From the NCBI GenBank assembly GCA_050260095.1, contig JBLNBQ010000004.1, positions 1-27,120 of the forward strand: 27,120 nt of DNA. Reading direction: 5' to 3'. This DNA comes from JBLNBQ01 sp050260095 (GTDB taxonomy: Bacteria; Bacillota; UBA5301; DYFA01). The translations under genes were made by a program, and so were the position numbers. The notes beneath the pieces were generated by a model. The model was not told the origin of the DNA. It made no database searches and was given only the letters and a program-made list of their open reading frames with translations. Below, piece by piece: positions 14,443-21,800 of this stretch. Position 1 is the stretch's first letter. Each line of letters opens with the position of its first letter.

Positions 14443-15994
14443 CGGCGTCGTTTCCTCCCTCCAAGGCTTCGAAAAGCACCCTTCCCTGCGACTGGGCCGG
14501 CGCGGGCAGGCCGGCTAGGTAGGTCACGGTCGGCGCCAGGTCGATCACGTCGACCGGAGTGACGATGACCGCGCCGCGCTTCACGCCCGGGCCGGCCAGC
14601 GCCAGAAAGTTGTTGCGGGAAGTCCAGTCGGGAGTGTCGTGCTGCCCCCGGGCCTCGTAGGCGTGGAGGACCTCGGTCTTGAAGTTGTAGGGCGGGCGTG
14701 GCCAGACGAGCAGGTCCCCGGTGAAGGGGTGGGCCCCCAGGGCGGCCAACTCGGCGCGGCTGTAATGCCCGCCATACCAGTCCCGGGCCGCGAGCGCCGC
14801 GACGATCCTGTTGTACTCCTCGGGCGTGATGTCCCAGCGGAAGGCGAAGTGCATCTGCAGCCCCACCGTCCAGAGCACGATCTGGGTATCGGGGCTGGCC
14901 TGCTCTCCGGGGCGGAGGAGCTGGGCGCGATAGCCCAGGCTCCCCAGGACCGCGAGCAGGTCAGGCAGGCTCGACATGCCGCTGTACCCCGTCATCCCGT
15001 GGTCGGACGCCAAAACGAAGAGCGTCTCGTCGTAGAGCCCAAGGTCCTTGAAACCCTGGATGAGCTTGCCCAATACCTGATCCATGCCCTCCAAGCCGTA
15101 AGGCTGCTGGTATTCGCCATCCAACTCCTTGAGGACCCTCGCCAACCGGCCGGCCTCGTCTTTGGCGATGGGTACCCCGTGAAACGGCTCCAGGTTGTGG
15201 CCGAGGGCGTCGAGGTCGTCGGCGTAGATCGCGAGAAAGCGGGGGCGCTCCAGCATCGTGACGGTTTCGTCGCCGGAGCGGACCGGGCGGAGGTTAATGA
15301 GGTCCAGGGCGGCGGCGGCCCGATTGGAGAACGGGCCGTGCGGCTCCAGGTAGAGGTGAAGGGGGTCGCCGGGGCGTGTCCCCCGGTCGAGCAGCGTGAA
15401 CTGCTGCACCGAGGCGGTCGGCCAGCCGGCCGCGGCGAAGACCTCCGCCAGCGTCTGGGCAGCGTTCTCCCGTCCGGTCTGGATGAGGAGGTTGTTCTGC
15501 TTGTCGTAACCCCGGTAGTAATTGCCGGTCACGGCCGGCCACGCCCCGGTGACCAGGCTTGTCTGCATCGGTTGGGTGATGCTGGGCACGCCGGTGGAGG
15601 TGCTCGTGAAGAGCGCCCCGTCGGCCAGCAGGGCGTTCAGATTGGGCGTCCCCGCGTACGGCGGTTGGTTGGCCAGGAGGTACTCCTGGTAGCCGAAGCC
15701 GTCCCAGTTGAGGTAGACGACGTAGCGTGGGCGAGCCGGACGGCGGGGCGCGGTGTCCGGCGTGGTCGGCGTACCGGCCGGCATCGTCGTCGCGCCCGCT
15801 GGCATCGTTGCACCGGTTGGGTAAGCCTGGGCCGCTTGCGCGGCCACGGAGGCTGCCAGCCAGGGAAGGGCCAGGCAGAAGAGGAACCAGACGAGGCGCG
15901 ACTTGAAGGCCACGCCCACCGGCGGGCGGGCCGGAACTCGCACCGGGAAGTTTCCCCCCTGTCTTCGCAGTCTGTGAGAGAACCCTTTTGGCAT
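14411..15994 (-). CDS. Secreted alkaline phosphatase-superfamily phosphodiesterase / nucleotide pyrophosphatase
   Basis: The protein (527 aa from ATG 15994) carries a secretion signal (SRLVWFLFCLALPWLAASVAAQAAQA) and a Pro/Thr/Ala-rich spacer before the catalytic domain. Type I phosphodiesterase motifs are visible: NWDGFGY (metal Asp), VPSITQPMQTSLVTG (aligned with the FPTKTFPNHYTLVTG nucleophile block, nucleophile Thr), YADDLDALGHN (metal Asp and His), ASDHGM (Asp-His) and a late His in RGQHDTPDW. It likely frees phosphate from nucleotides or phosphodiesters outside the cell, fitting its place at the head of the phoPR-pst cluster. ATG 15994 has a weak ribosome binding site and gives a long N-region; GTG 15943, about 8 bases after GGGGGGAAA, may be the true start. 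Its end overlaps phoP by 32 bases. Confidence 0.82.
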   Translation of the reverse strand: MPKGFSHRLRRQGGNFPVRVPARPPVGVAFKSRLVWFLFCLALPWLAASVAAQAAQAYPTGATMPAGATTMPAGTPTTPDTAPRRPARPRYVVYLNWDGFGYQEYLLANQPPYAGTPNLNALLADGALFTSTSTGVPSITQPMQTSLVTGAWPAVTGNYYRGYDKQNNLLIQTGRENAAQTLAEVFAAAGWPTASVQQFTLLDRGTRPGDPLHLYLEPHGPFSNRAAAALDLINLRPVRSGDETVTMLERPRFLAIYADDLDALGHNLEPFHGVPIAKDEAGRLARVLKELDGEYQQPYGLEGMDQVLGKLIQGFKDLGLYDETLFVLASDHGMTGYSGMSSLPDLLAVLGSLGYRAQLLRPGEQASPDTQIVLWTVGLQMHFAFRWDITPEEYNRIVAALAARDWYGGHYSRAELAALGAHPFTGDLLVWPRPPYNFKTEVLHAYEARGQHDTPDWTSRNNFLALAGPGVKRGAVIVTPVDVIDLAPTVTYLAGLPAPAQSQGRVLFEALEGGNDADGLTQDLGGR

Positions 15995-16188
15995 TGGTTT
16001 ACCAGGTCCGGCAAGGACCCGCCTCCCTTACTAGATTGATTCCCACCGACCTTGGTTTTCCCTCTTCGGAGGTGGCTGGGAGGCGAGCCGGCAGGTGGCA
16101 GGAAGCCTCCGGAACGGGAGGTTCATGGATCGCCCGGGGCGAAATCAGCCTGCATGAAAGACACAGACACTGCGGACCCCTCCGGGTC

Positions 16189-16404
16189 ATGGAGTACGAC
16201 GATCCGGAGTCCGGGGATCGCGTGACGATCACGGAGGATAACCGCTACGATACGTCCACCCAGGTCAACCACATCCGGTGGTATGTGGCGCGGGCCTACA
16301 ACGGGTTTGCGGTGGACGAGGCGTACGGGGATTATGCGGGCGCCCCGTTCGGACCGGGCTCGGCCCGGCAGATCCTGGTTTTGCGGAGGCGGGACGATGG
16401 CTAG
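16189..16404 (+). CDS. Small protein of unknown function coupled to a metallo-hydrolase gene
   Basis: The 71-aa frame (MEYDDPESGDRVTITEDNRY at the start, GAPFGPGSARQILVLRRRDDG at the end) is acidic and aromatic, with no cysteines, signal or membrane segment. I do not recognise a family. Support for a real gene: its stop overlaps the start of the next gene by 8 bases (ATGGCTAG), and its composition looks protein-like, with conserved-looking YNGFAVDEAYGDYAG. The start is uncertain. The ATG at 16189 has no clear ribosome binding site. An in-frame GTG near 16072 (after CGGAG) would add about 39 residues of poor-looking sequence. Confidence 0.5.
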   Translation: MEYDDPESGDRVTITEDNRYDTSTQVNHIRWYVARAYNGFAVDEAYGDYAGAPFGPGSARQILVLRRRDDG

Positions 16405-17317
16405 GGAACTCGTAGAACTGGCGCCGGGCGCCTACTATTTGCCGGGCGGCACCAACCTGGGATTGCTCGTGAATGAGGCGACCCGGGGCGGGGTGGCCGT
16501 CGACGCGGGGATCGATCGCGACTCGGCCAAGAAACTGGCGGCCGCGGTGGAGGCCCGCGGCGTTCGAATCGAGGCCCTCTTCCTGACGCACGCCCACGCA
16601 GACCACTTCGGCGGGGCGGCCTTTCTCAAAGAGCGGACCGGCTGCCGGGTGCTGGCGGCGGGGCTCGAGCCGGCCGTGGTGGCCAACCCGTTGCTCGAAC
16701 CGCTTTACCTCTTCGCCGGGGCGGCGCCCCCGCGGGAATTCCGGCAGAAGTTCCTGCTCGGCCAGGCGTGTGAAGTCGACGAGGTGGTACAGGCGGGCGA
16801 GACGATCGTCGTGGCGGGCCTCACCTGCCGGGTCGAGCCGCTGCCCGGCCATACGCCCGACCAGGTGGGACTGGGATGGGGCGAGGTTCTGTTCGCCGGC
16901 GACGCCTTCTTCCCCGCGCCGGTGCTCGTGAAGCACCCGGTGCCGGTCTTCGCCAGCCCGAAGGAGGCGAAGGAGACGCTGACCCGCCTCGCCGGCGGAT
17001 CGTACTCCACCGTCGTGCCGGGCCACGGACCGGCCGTCGACCGGGCGGAGCTGGGCGAAACTTGCGCGGCTAGCCTGGAGGCCTTGACCCGGCTGGAAGA
17101 GCAGGTGCGGGCCGCGCTCTCACAGGGGCCGCTCACCCTCGACGACCTGCTGGGCCGGGTGGGGGAGGCGGTGGGGGAGAAGTTCGTGGCGCTGAGCCAG
17201 GTCTGCCTTGCCCGTCTGACCGTGCAGGCGCTGCTCGGGGAACTCTTGGACGCCGGGGAGGTTCGACTGGCCTTCCGGGAGAACCGGCTCTGCTGGGAGC
17301 TTGTGGGCGGCTGCTGA
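16397..17317 (+). CDS. Metallo-beta-lactamase-fold hydrolase
   Basis: The 306-aa protein has the MBL metal ligands: THAHADH (His65, His67, Asp69, His70), LPGHTPDQ (His152), FAGDAFF (Asp169) and VPGHGP (His210), so both metal sites are complete. Residues 230-306 form a helical/winged-helix-like C-terminal extension (LTLDDLLGRVGEAVGEKF, VQALLGELLDAGEVRL), common in glyoxalase II-like and LACTB2-like relatives. It probably hydrolyses a thioester, a lactone or another small substrate; the substrate cannot be read. Start: GGAGGCGGGACG precedes ATG 16397, and the gene overlaps the small upstream protein by 8 bases. Confidence 0.88.
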   Translation: MARELVELAPGAYYLPGGTNLGLLVNEATRGGVAVDAGIDRDSAKKLAAAVEARGVRIEALFLTHAHADHFGGAAFLKERTGCRVLAAGLEPAVVANPLLEPLYLFAGAAPPREFRQKFLLGQACEVDEVVQAGETIVVAGLTCRVEPLPGHTPDQVGLGWGEVLFAGDAFFPAPVLVKHPVPVFASPKEAKETLTRLAGGSYSTVVPGHGPAVDRAELGETCAASLEALTRLEEQVRAALSQGPLTLDDLLGRVGEAVGEKFVALSQVCLARLTVQALLGELLDAGEVRLAFRENRLCWELVGGC

Positions 17318-17322
17318 GGGGA

Positions 17323-17380
17323 CTGGACCCGGCCAACACCTCAGCGCCCCACCCCGCCTGGCCAGCAAGGTCCGGGCCAG
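17323..17380 (+). other. Inverted repeat in the gap before the cytochrome gene
   Basis: CTGG-A-CCCGG (17323-17332) can pair with CCGGG-CCAG (17372-17380), a 9-bp stem with one bulge and a loop of about 39 bases. It lies in the 139-base gap between the MBL gene and the cytochrome gene. No T-run follows, so it is not an obvious terminator, and I found no known riboswitch signature in it. Confidence 0.3.
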
Positions 17381-17456
17381 CGGCGAGGGGCGTTTCCCGG
17401 GTTCTGGAAGGAAGGCCTAGCGATGGTGCCGAATTCTGGGCCCCGGGGGGGCAAGC

Positions 17457-18827
17457 ATGCAGCGCGGGGTGGCTCTGAGGCGCATATTCTTTGCCGGGCT
17501 GGCGCTCACGGGCGTGGTCGCGATGATCGCGGCTTTCTCGGCGTTGGCCGCCCCGGGTGAACCCTCGCCCCACGGCCAGCCCCAAGCCAAGTCCCTCTGC
17601 CTCGCCTGCCACGATCCCCACACGGCCGGGAACCGTGCCCTGCTGCGGTTCCCGGGCGGCGACGAAGCCTGCTGGTCCTGCCACGACGCGAGCAAGGGCC
17701 TCTACTTCCGGCGGACGGACTACCAGGCGTCCCCGCATTTCCGCATCAACGTGAGCCCCAATCCCGGCGAGCATTCCAGCTGCGCGGGCTGTCATGACCC
17801 GCACGGGCGGGCGGTCCCCGGGCCCAAGCTGCTGCGTACCACGACCGGCGATCCCAACCGGGCCTGCGCCGACTGTCACCCGGTCAAGGTCGGCGGGCGC
17901 AGCTTCAGCTGCCTGGCCACTTACGGCCAGACGCGCCACGGCGACCCGTCGGCCGGCGCCCGCTGGCCAGGAGCCTCCTTCGGCGCCGGCCAGTGCAGCA
18001 ACTGCCATCCGCCGCACGGCAGCGCATTCAGTGGGCTTCTGCGGGCGGAGACCCCGGTGAAGGCCTGCTTCACTTGCCATCCCAAATCAACCGGTGAGAC
18101 CGACCTCTGGCGGGGGGAGAAGGCTTTCGCCCGTTCGGGCCATGCCGCCCTCTGCCTCAAGTGCCACAACCCGCACGGCGCGCCCGACCCGAAGACCGGC
18201 CAGGCGTATCCGAAGATGCTGACGGGAAACTCGCCCGACCTGTGTTTCACCTGCCACGCGCAGGTGGCGGAGCAGTTCGCCGCGAGCCGGGAGGCGTCGG
18301 CCAAGTCGGGCGTCCGCTCCCGCCATCCGGTGGACGAACCGGGGGCCAAGGTCACCTGCGTCAACTGCCACAACCCGCACACCGTGCGGGCAACCCCGCC
18401 GGGAGGCTACGAGGCCGCCTTGAGCGACCCGGCGCAGCCCGGGAAGCTGTACGCCTGGCTGGGCGGGAACAGCAGCAACGAGTACTGCCTCCGCTGCCAC
18501 GACGGCAGCTGGCCGGGGGCCGCCAACATCAAGGCGGAGATGGCTGACCGCACGAAGCTGGCTTCCGGGTTCGTGTGGGCGGGGAAGGGCGTCAGCCTTC
18601 ACAACCTGCATCTGAGCAGGTACCACAAGCAGAAGTGCTCGAGCTGCCACAGCCCGCACGCCACGACCGGGTCGGCCGGCATCAACCGCGGGCACTTGCT
18701 CTACAACCTCGAGGTCACATCTTACGAGAATGGTTACCCGGGGTTTGAGTCCTGCGCGACGAACTGTCACCACGTCCGGTGCGCGTCGTGCCATCCCGCC
18801 CCGCCCGACTGGGCTCGTCCGCAGTAG
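17457..18827 (+). CDS. Multiheme cytochrome c, doubled-CXXCH type
   Basis: The 456-aa secreted or membrane-anchored protein (hydrophobic N-terminus, residues 9-31) contains twelve CXXCH haem-binding motifs: CLACH, CWSCH, CAGCH, CADCH, CSNCH, CFTCH, CLKCH, CFTCH, CVNCH, CLRCH, CSSCH and CASCH. It also has one CX3CH site (CATNCH, residues 433-438) close to the end. Many motifs continue as CHDPH, CHNPH or CHSPH, the pattern of paired CXXCH cytochromes. It should act outside the membrane in electron transfer, perhaps to a metal or another terminal acceptor. ATG 17457 has only a weak G-rich upstream site. A better-placed GGAAGGAAGG serves an out-of-frame ATG at 17423, with a seven-G run between them. 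Confidence 0.92.
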   Translation: MQRGVALRRIFFAGLALTGVVAMIAAFSALAAPGEPSPHGQPQAKSLCLACHDPHTAGNRALLRFPGGDEACWSCHDASKGLYFRRTDYQASPHFRINVSPNPGEHSSCAGCHDPHGRAVPGPKLLRTTTGDPNRACADCHPVKVGGRSFSCLATYGQTRHGDPSAGARWPGASFGAGQCSNCHPPHGSAFSGLLRAETPVKACFTCHPKSTGETDLWRGEKAFARSGHAALCLKCHNPHGAPDPKTGQAYPKMLTGNSPDLCFTCHAQVAEQFAASREASAKSGVRSRHPVDEPGAKVTCVNCHNPHTVRATPPGGYEAALSDPAQPGKLYAWLGGNSSNEYCLRCHDGSWPGAANIKAEMADRTKLASGFVWAGKGVSLHNLHLSRYHKQKCSSCHSPHATTGSAGINRGHLLYNLEVTSYENGYPGFESCATNCHHVRCASCHPAPPDWARPQ

Positions 18828-19176
18828 CCGTGTGGCGCAGCGGGACCATTTCGATCTCCGCTGCCAGGAACCAGTGGGAACGGTAAACCTTCTCCGCCCG
18901 GGAGAGCCACTGGCGGTGTTCGTAGATGTCGAAGGTTCCCTGGTCGGTCTTGACCCTGTACCAGAGGTTGCGGTAGCTGTCGGTCCACCGCTTGACCACC
19001 CGGTAGATGGGGATCACCTCGTCTCCCCGCCACAGGCAGCGGGGCTGCACCGGGTGGGTAAGGCACAGGCCGACCCGGATCGGTTCGTGGAGCTCGCGGG
19101 CGACCCGCGGCTCTTTCGCCTTGCCGAACCGCTCGTAGAAGGAGTGTTGGCTTCTCTTCTTCGGCGACTTCCCCAT
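18715..19176 (-). CDS. DUF6504-like small protein
   Basis: The 153-aa protein is basic at the start (MGKSPKKRSQHSFYERFGKA). Residues 29-115 resemble DUF6504: HEPIRVGLCL, PRCLWRGDEVIPIYRVVKRW, LWYRVKTDQGTFDIYEHRQW. This is the WRG...V..W...W(Y/F)RV..G...Y pattern seen in small proteins often found near DNA-repair genes in actinobacteria. The function is unknown. GGAGGAGG lies seven bases before the ATG. The last ~37 residues are Ser/Thr/Arg-rich and overlap the convergent cytochrome gene by 113 bases, so the tail is probably not a folded domain. Confidence 0.6.
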   Translation of the reverse strand: MGKSPKKRSQHSFYERFGKAKEPRVARELHEPIRVGLCLTHPVQPRCLWRGDEVIPIYRVVKRWTDSYRNLWYRVKTDQGTFDIYEHRQWLSRAEKVYRSHWFLAAEIEMVPLRHTATADEPSRAGRDGTTRTGRGDSSSRRTQTPGNHSRKM

Positions 19177-19273
19177 CGCTGTTCCTCCTCCCGGCGCGCG
19201 AGCAATGTGTTCGGCCGCAGGCCGCCGAATCCTGCCGGAAGACCCGGAAGCTGGAAACCAGCCCAGCGATACG

Positions 19274-19322
19274 ATTTTGACGGGTGATCCGCAGGACGGT
19301 AGAATTTTGCTGGGTGTTCAGC
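19274..19322. repeat. Imperfect 30-base-spaced direct repeat
   Basis: ATTTTGACGGGTGATCCGC (19274) and ATTTTGCTGGGTGTTCAGC (19304) match at 15 of 19 positions and start exactly 30 bases apart, in the gap between the DUF6504-like gene and the small plus-strand ORF. There is no third copy nearby. They could be protein-binding half-sites or remains of a mobile-element end. Confidence 0.35.
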
Positions 19323-19342
19323 GCAAGAGGGAGGCAACGCAA

Positions 19343-19540
19343 GTGGCCGAACGCGGTGTGCCGGAGCGCGCCGTGACGCGCCGGGATGTTCAGGCACGGA
19401 TGATGGGAACGCGGGCGCCTCACCGGCCGGCTTCCGACAGGACGGACGGCGGGGCGATGCCCGTCAAGATCAGCTGGGCGGGGCAGCGCATCACCCGCAT
19501 GGTCTTCGCTTCCGGCAAGACCGTCGAGTTCTCGTCCTGA
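19343..19540 (+). CDS. Small ORF of unknown function
   Basis: GTG 19343, about 9 bases after GAGGGAGG, opens a 65-aa frame. The first half is Arg-rich and low in structure. The second half (MPVKISWAGQRITRMVFASG, then KTVEFSS) looks like a short beta-sheet protein. It ends 37 bases before a strong terminator, which supports transcription through this stretch. I recognise no family. Only the last 27 residues, from an internal ATG, may be translated. Confidence 0.4.
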   Translation: MAERGVPERAVTRRDVQARMMGTRAPHRPASDRTDGGAMPVKISWAGQRITRMVFASGKTVEFSS

Positions 19541-19577
19541 ACCGAGCCGCGACCGGGATCGCTCCCCAGGCCCCATG

Positions 19578-19608
19578 AATTCTCCCCAGAAAGGGGAGAA
19601 TTTTTTTT
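19578..19608 (+). terminator. Rho-independent terminator
   Basis: A perfect 10-bp stem (AATTCTCCCC with GGGGAGAATT) and a 5-base loop (AGAAA) run into eight Ts. This is the clearest intrinsic terminator in the window. It closes the small ORF transcript and insulates the acyl-CoA dehydrogenase operon. Confidence 0.95.
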
Positions 19609-19730
19609 GCCCGACAAGGAAGCGACTCTGGCTCGTCGAACTACATTGGGAACTGTAGGCACATCATATGACCAAGTAACAAAGCCCGGGCCGGTTTTGC
19701 CGCCCGGAGCAGGAAAGGCCGGCTGAGACG

Positions 19731-20903
19731 ATGATCAACTACTTCCTCACGGAAGAACAGCAGATGATGAAAGACACCGCCCGGGAGATTGGTGAAAAGG
19801 TGATCCGGCCGGTGATCGAAGAACACGAAGAGACCGAGGCCTTCCCGTGGGAGGTCATGCAGGCCTGCGCGCAGGCCGACCTCTTCCGGGTTTCCATCCC
19901 TGAGGCTTACGGCGGGTTCGTCCCGCCCGGCGAGGTCGGCATCTTCAACCAGTGCCTGGTGGTCGAGGAACTCTCGAAGGTCGACGCCGGGATCGCGGTC
20001 TCGTACGCCGCCTCGGCACTGGGGTTCTTCCCGATCATCCTCTTCGGGTCCGAAGAGCAGAAGCAGAAGTACCTCCCCGACCTCGCAGCCGGCAAGAAGC
20101 TGGCGGCTTTCGGCCTGACCGAGGCGAACGCCGGGTCCGATGCGGGCGGCATCCGCACCAAGGCCGTCAAGGACGGCGACTATTACGTGCTCAACGGCAC
20201 CAAGCAGTGGATCACCAACGGCGGCGAGTCGGAGGTGTACACGGTGATCGCCATGACCGACCCCTCCCGCGGCAGCCGCGGCGCCTCGGCGTTCATCGTG
20301 GAGAAGGGGACCCCGGGCTTCTCCTTCGGCAAGAAGGAAAAGAAGCTCGGCATCCGGGCCTCGACCACCCGCGAACTGGTCTTCGAAGACTGCCGCATCC
20401 CCAAGGAGAACCTGCTCGGGCGGGAGGGGATGGGCTTCATCGTAGCCATGAAGACCCTCGACCGGACCCGGCCCGGCATCGGCGCCCAGGCGGTCGGCAT
20501 CGCGCAGGGCGCGCTCGACGACGCGGTCACCTACGCCCGCAAGCGAGTGCAGTTCGGCAAGCCGATCATCGCCCAGCAGGCCATCCAGCACATGCTGGCC
20601 GACATGGCCATGCAGACCGAGGCCGCCCGGGCGCTGGTGTACGCCGTGGCGCGCTCCATCGACGCCGGCGCGGAGGACATCTCCAAGGAATCGGCCATGG
20701 TGAAGGCCTTCTCCTCCGACGTGGCGATGAAGGTCACGGTCGACGCGGTGCAGGTCTTCGGCGGGTACGGCTACATGCGGGAGTACCCGGTGGAGAAGCG
20801 GATGCGCGACGCCAAGATCACGCAGATCTACGAAGGCACCAACCAGATCCAGCGCAACGTCATCGCCCAGGCCCTGACCAAGGAATACGCCGCCAAGAAG
20901 TGA
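19731..20903 (+). CDS. Acyl-CoA dehydrogenase
   Basis: The 390-aa protein is full length for the family. Visible blocks: AFGLTEANAGSDAGGIRTKA and KQWITNGG (FAD/substrate contacts in the middle domain), VQFGKPIIAQQAIQHMLADM, and the C-terminal QVFGGYGYMREYPVEKRMRDAKI, then QIYEGTNQIQRN with the catalytic-base Glu368. It oxidises an acyl-CoA, or reduces an enoyl-CoA, and exchanges electrons with the ETF encoded next. The short-chain (butyryl-CoA type) group fits best, but chain length cannot be fixed by eye. It heads an operon with etfB (69-base gap) and etfA and follows a strong terminator. Confidence 0.93.
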   Translation: MINYFLTEEQQMMKDTAREIGEKVIRPVIEEHEETEAFPWEVMQACAQADLFRVSIPEAYGGFVPPGEVGIFNQCLVVEELSKVDAGIAVSYAASALGFFPIILFGSEEQKQKYLPDLAAGKKLAAFGLTEANAGSDAGGIRTKAVKDGDYYVLNGTKQWITNGGESEVYTVIAMTDPSRGSRGASAFIVEKGTPGFSFGKKEKKLGIRASTTRELVFEDCRIPKENLLGREGMGFIVAMKTLDRTRPGIGAQAVGIAQGALDDAVTYARKRVQFGKPIIAQQAIQHMLADMAMQTEAARALVYAVARSIDAGAEDISKESAMVKAFSSDVAMKVTVDAVQVFGGYGYMREYPVEKRMRDAKITQIYEGTNQIQRNVIAQALTKEYAAKK

Positions 20904-20972
20904 CCCGCCGGCGGGCGCCGGGAAGACGCGCCGGGCGAGACACAGACCAGCCTAAACAGGGGAGATACGCAC

Positions 20973-21758
20973 GTGAACATCGTCGTCTGCGTCAAACAGG
21001 TGCCAGACACCACTGAGGTCAAGATCAACCCTGAAACCAACACCCTCATGCGCGAGGGTGTCCAATCCATCGTCAACCCCTTCGACCTGTACGCCCTGGA
21101 AGAGGGCCTGCGCCTCAAGGAGAAGCAGGGCGGCGCAGTCAAGACGCTCTCGATGGGCCCGCCGCAGGCGAAAGAGGCCCTGCTCGAGACGGTCAGCCTC
21201 GGTGCCGACGACGCCTACCTCCTCTCCGACCGGGCCTTCGCCGGCGCGGACACGCTGGCCACCTCTTACGCGCTGGCCCAGGGCATCCGCAAGTGCGGCC
21301 AGGTCGACCTGGTCATCTGCGGGCGCCAGGCGATCGACGGCGACACCGGGCAGGTCGGCCCGGGGATCGCCGAGCAGCTGGGGCTGGCCCACGTGAGCCT
21401 GGTCCGCAAGATCCGGGAGGTCAAACCGGAGAGTCTCGTGGTGGAGCGGATGACCGACGACGGCTACGAGGTCGTCGAGGTCCGCCTGCCGGCCGTGATC
21501 ACCGTGGTCAAGGAGATCAACGAGCCGCGCGTCGCCTCCCTCCGCGGCAAGATGCGGGCCAAGTCGTACCAGGTGACGGTGTGGAGCGCCGCCGACGTGG
21601 AGGCCGACCCAGAGCGGCTGGGGCTCAAGGGTTCGCCGACCCAGGTGGTGCGCGTCTTCACCCCGAAGCGGCGGGGGAAGGGCGAGATGCTTCAGGGCGA
21701 TGTCGCCGCGCAGGTGGCCGCCCTTTTCGACCGGCTCCGCGAGGCCGGCGCGGTCTAG
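20973..21758 (+). CDS. etfB: Electron transfer flavoprotein beta subunit
   Basis: The 261-aa protein starts MNIVVCVKQVPDTTEVKI and contains the EtfB signature region VDLVICGRQAIDGDTGQVGPGIAEQLGLAHVS and the EINEPRVASLRGKMRAK block near the end. The GTG start follows GGGGAGATACGCAC. It pairs with the EtfA encoded 42 bases downstream and takes electrons from, or gives them to, the acyl-CoA dehydrogenase upstream. Because its partner EtfA carries a ferredoxin domain, a bifurcating complex is possible; in that case EtfB would bind the NAD(H)-linked bifurcating flavin. Confidence 0.95.
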   Translation: MNIVVCVKQVPDTTEVKINPETNTLMREGVQSIVNPFDLYALEEGLRLKEKQGGAVKTLSMGPPQAKEALLETVSLGADDAYLLSDRAFAGADTLATSYALAQGIRKCGQVDLVICGRQAIDGDTGQVGPGIAEQLGLAHVSLVRKIREVKPESLVVERMTDDGYEVVEVRLPAVITVVKEINEPRVASLRGKMRAKSYQVTVWSAADVEADPERLGLKGSPTQVVRVFTPKRRGKGEMLQGDVAAQVAALFDRLREAGAV

Positions 21759-21800
21759 AGTGGCGCACGCCAACCAAGCAAGCTAAGGAGAGAGCAACAC

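Noticed and set aside
14639..16039. Plus-strand open frame (466 aa) opposite the phosphodiesterase gene
   Set aside because: It is a shadow frame; the minus strand has all catalytic motifs and a signal peptide.
17318..17456. Possible c-di-GMP or other riboswitch before the cytochrome gene
   Set aside because: The conserved CGCAAAGC-type core of c-di-GMP riboswitches and the cobalamin GCCACTG box are absent; only an imperfect stem is seen.
19646..19671. Promoter for the acyl-CoA dehydrogenase operon (TTGGGA ... TATGAC)
   Set aside because: The spacer is 15 bases and both boxes are poor; the true promoter cannot be fixed by eye.
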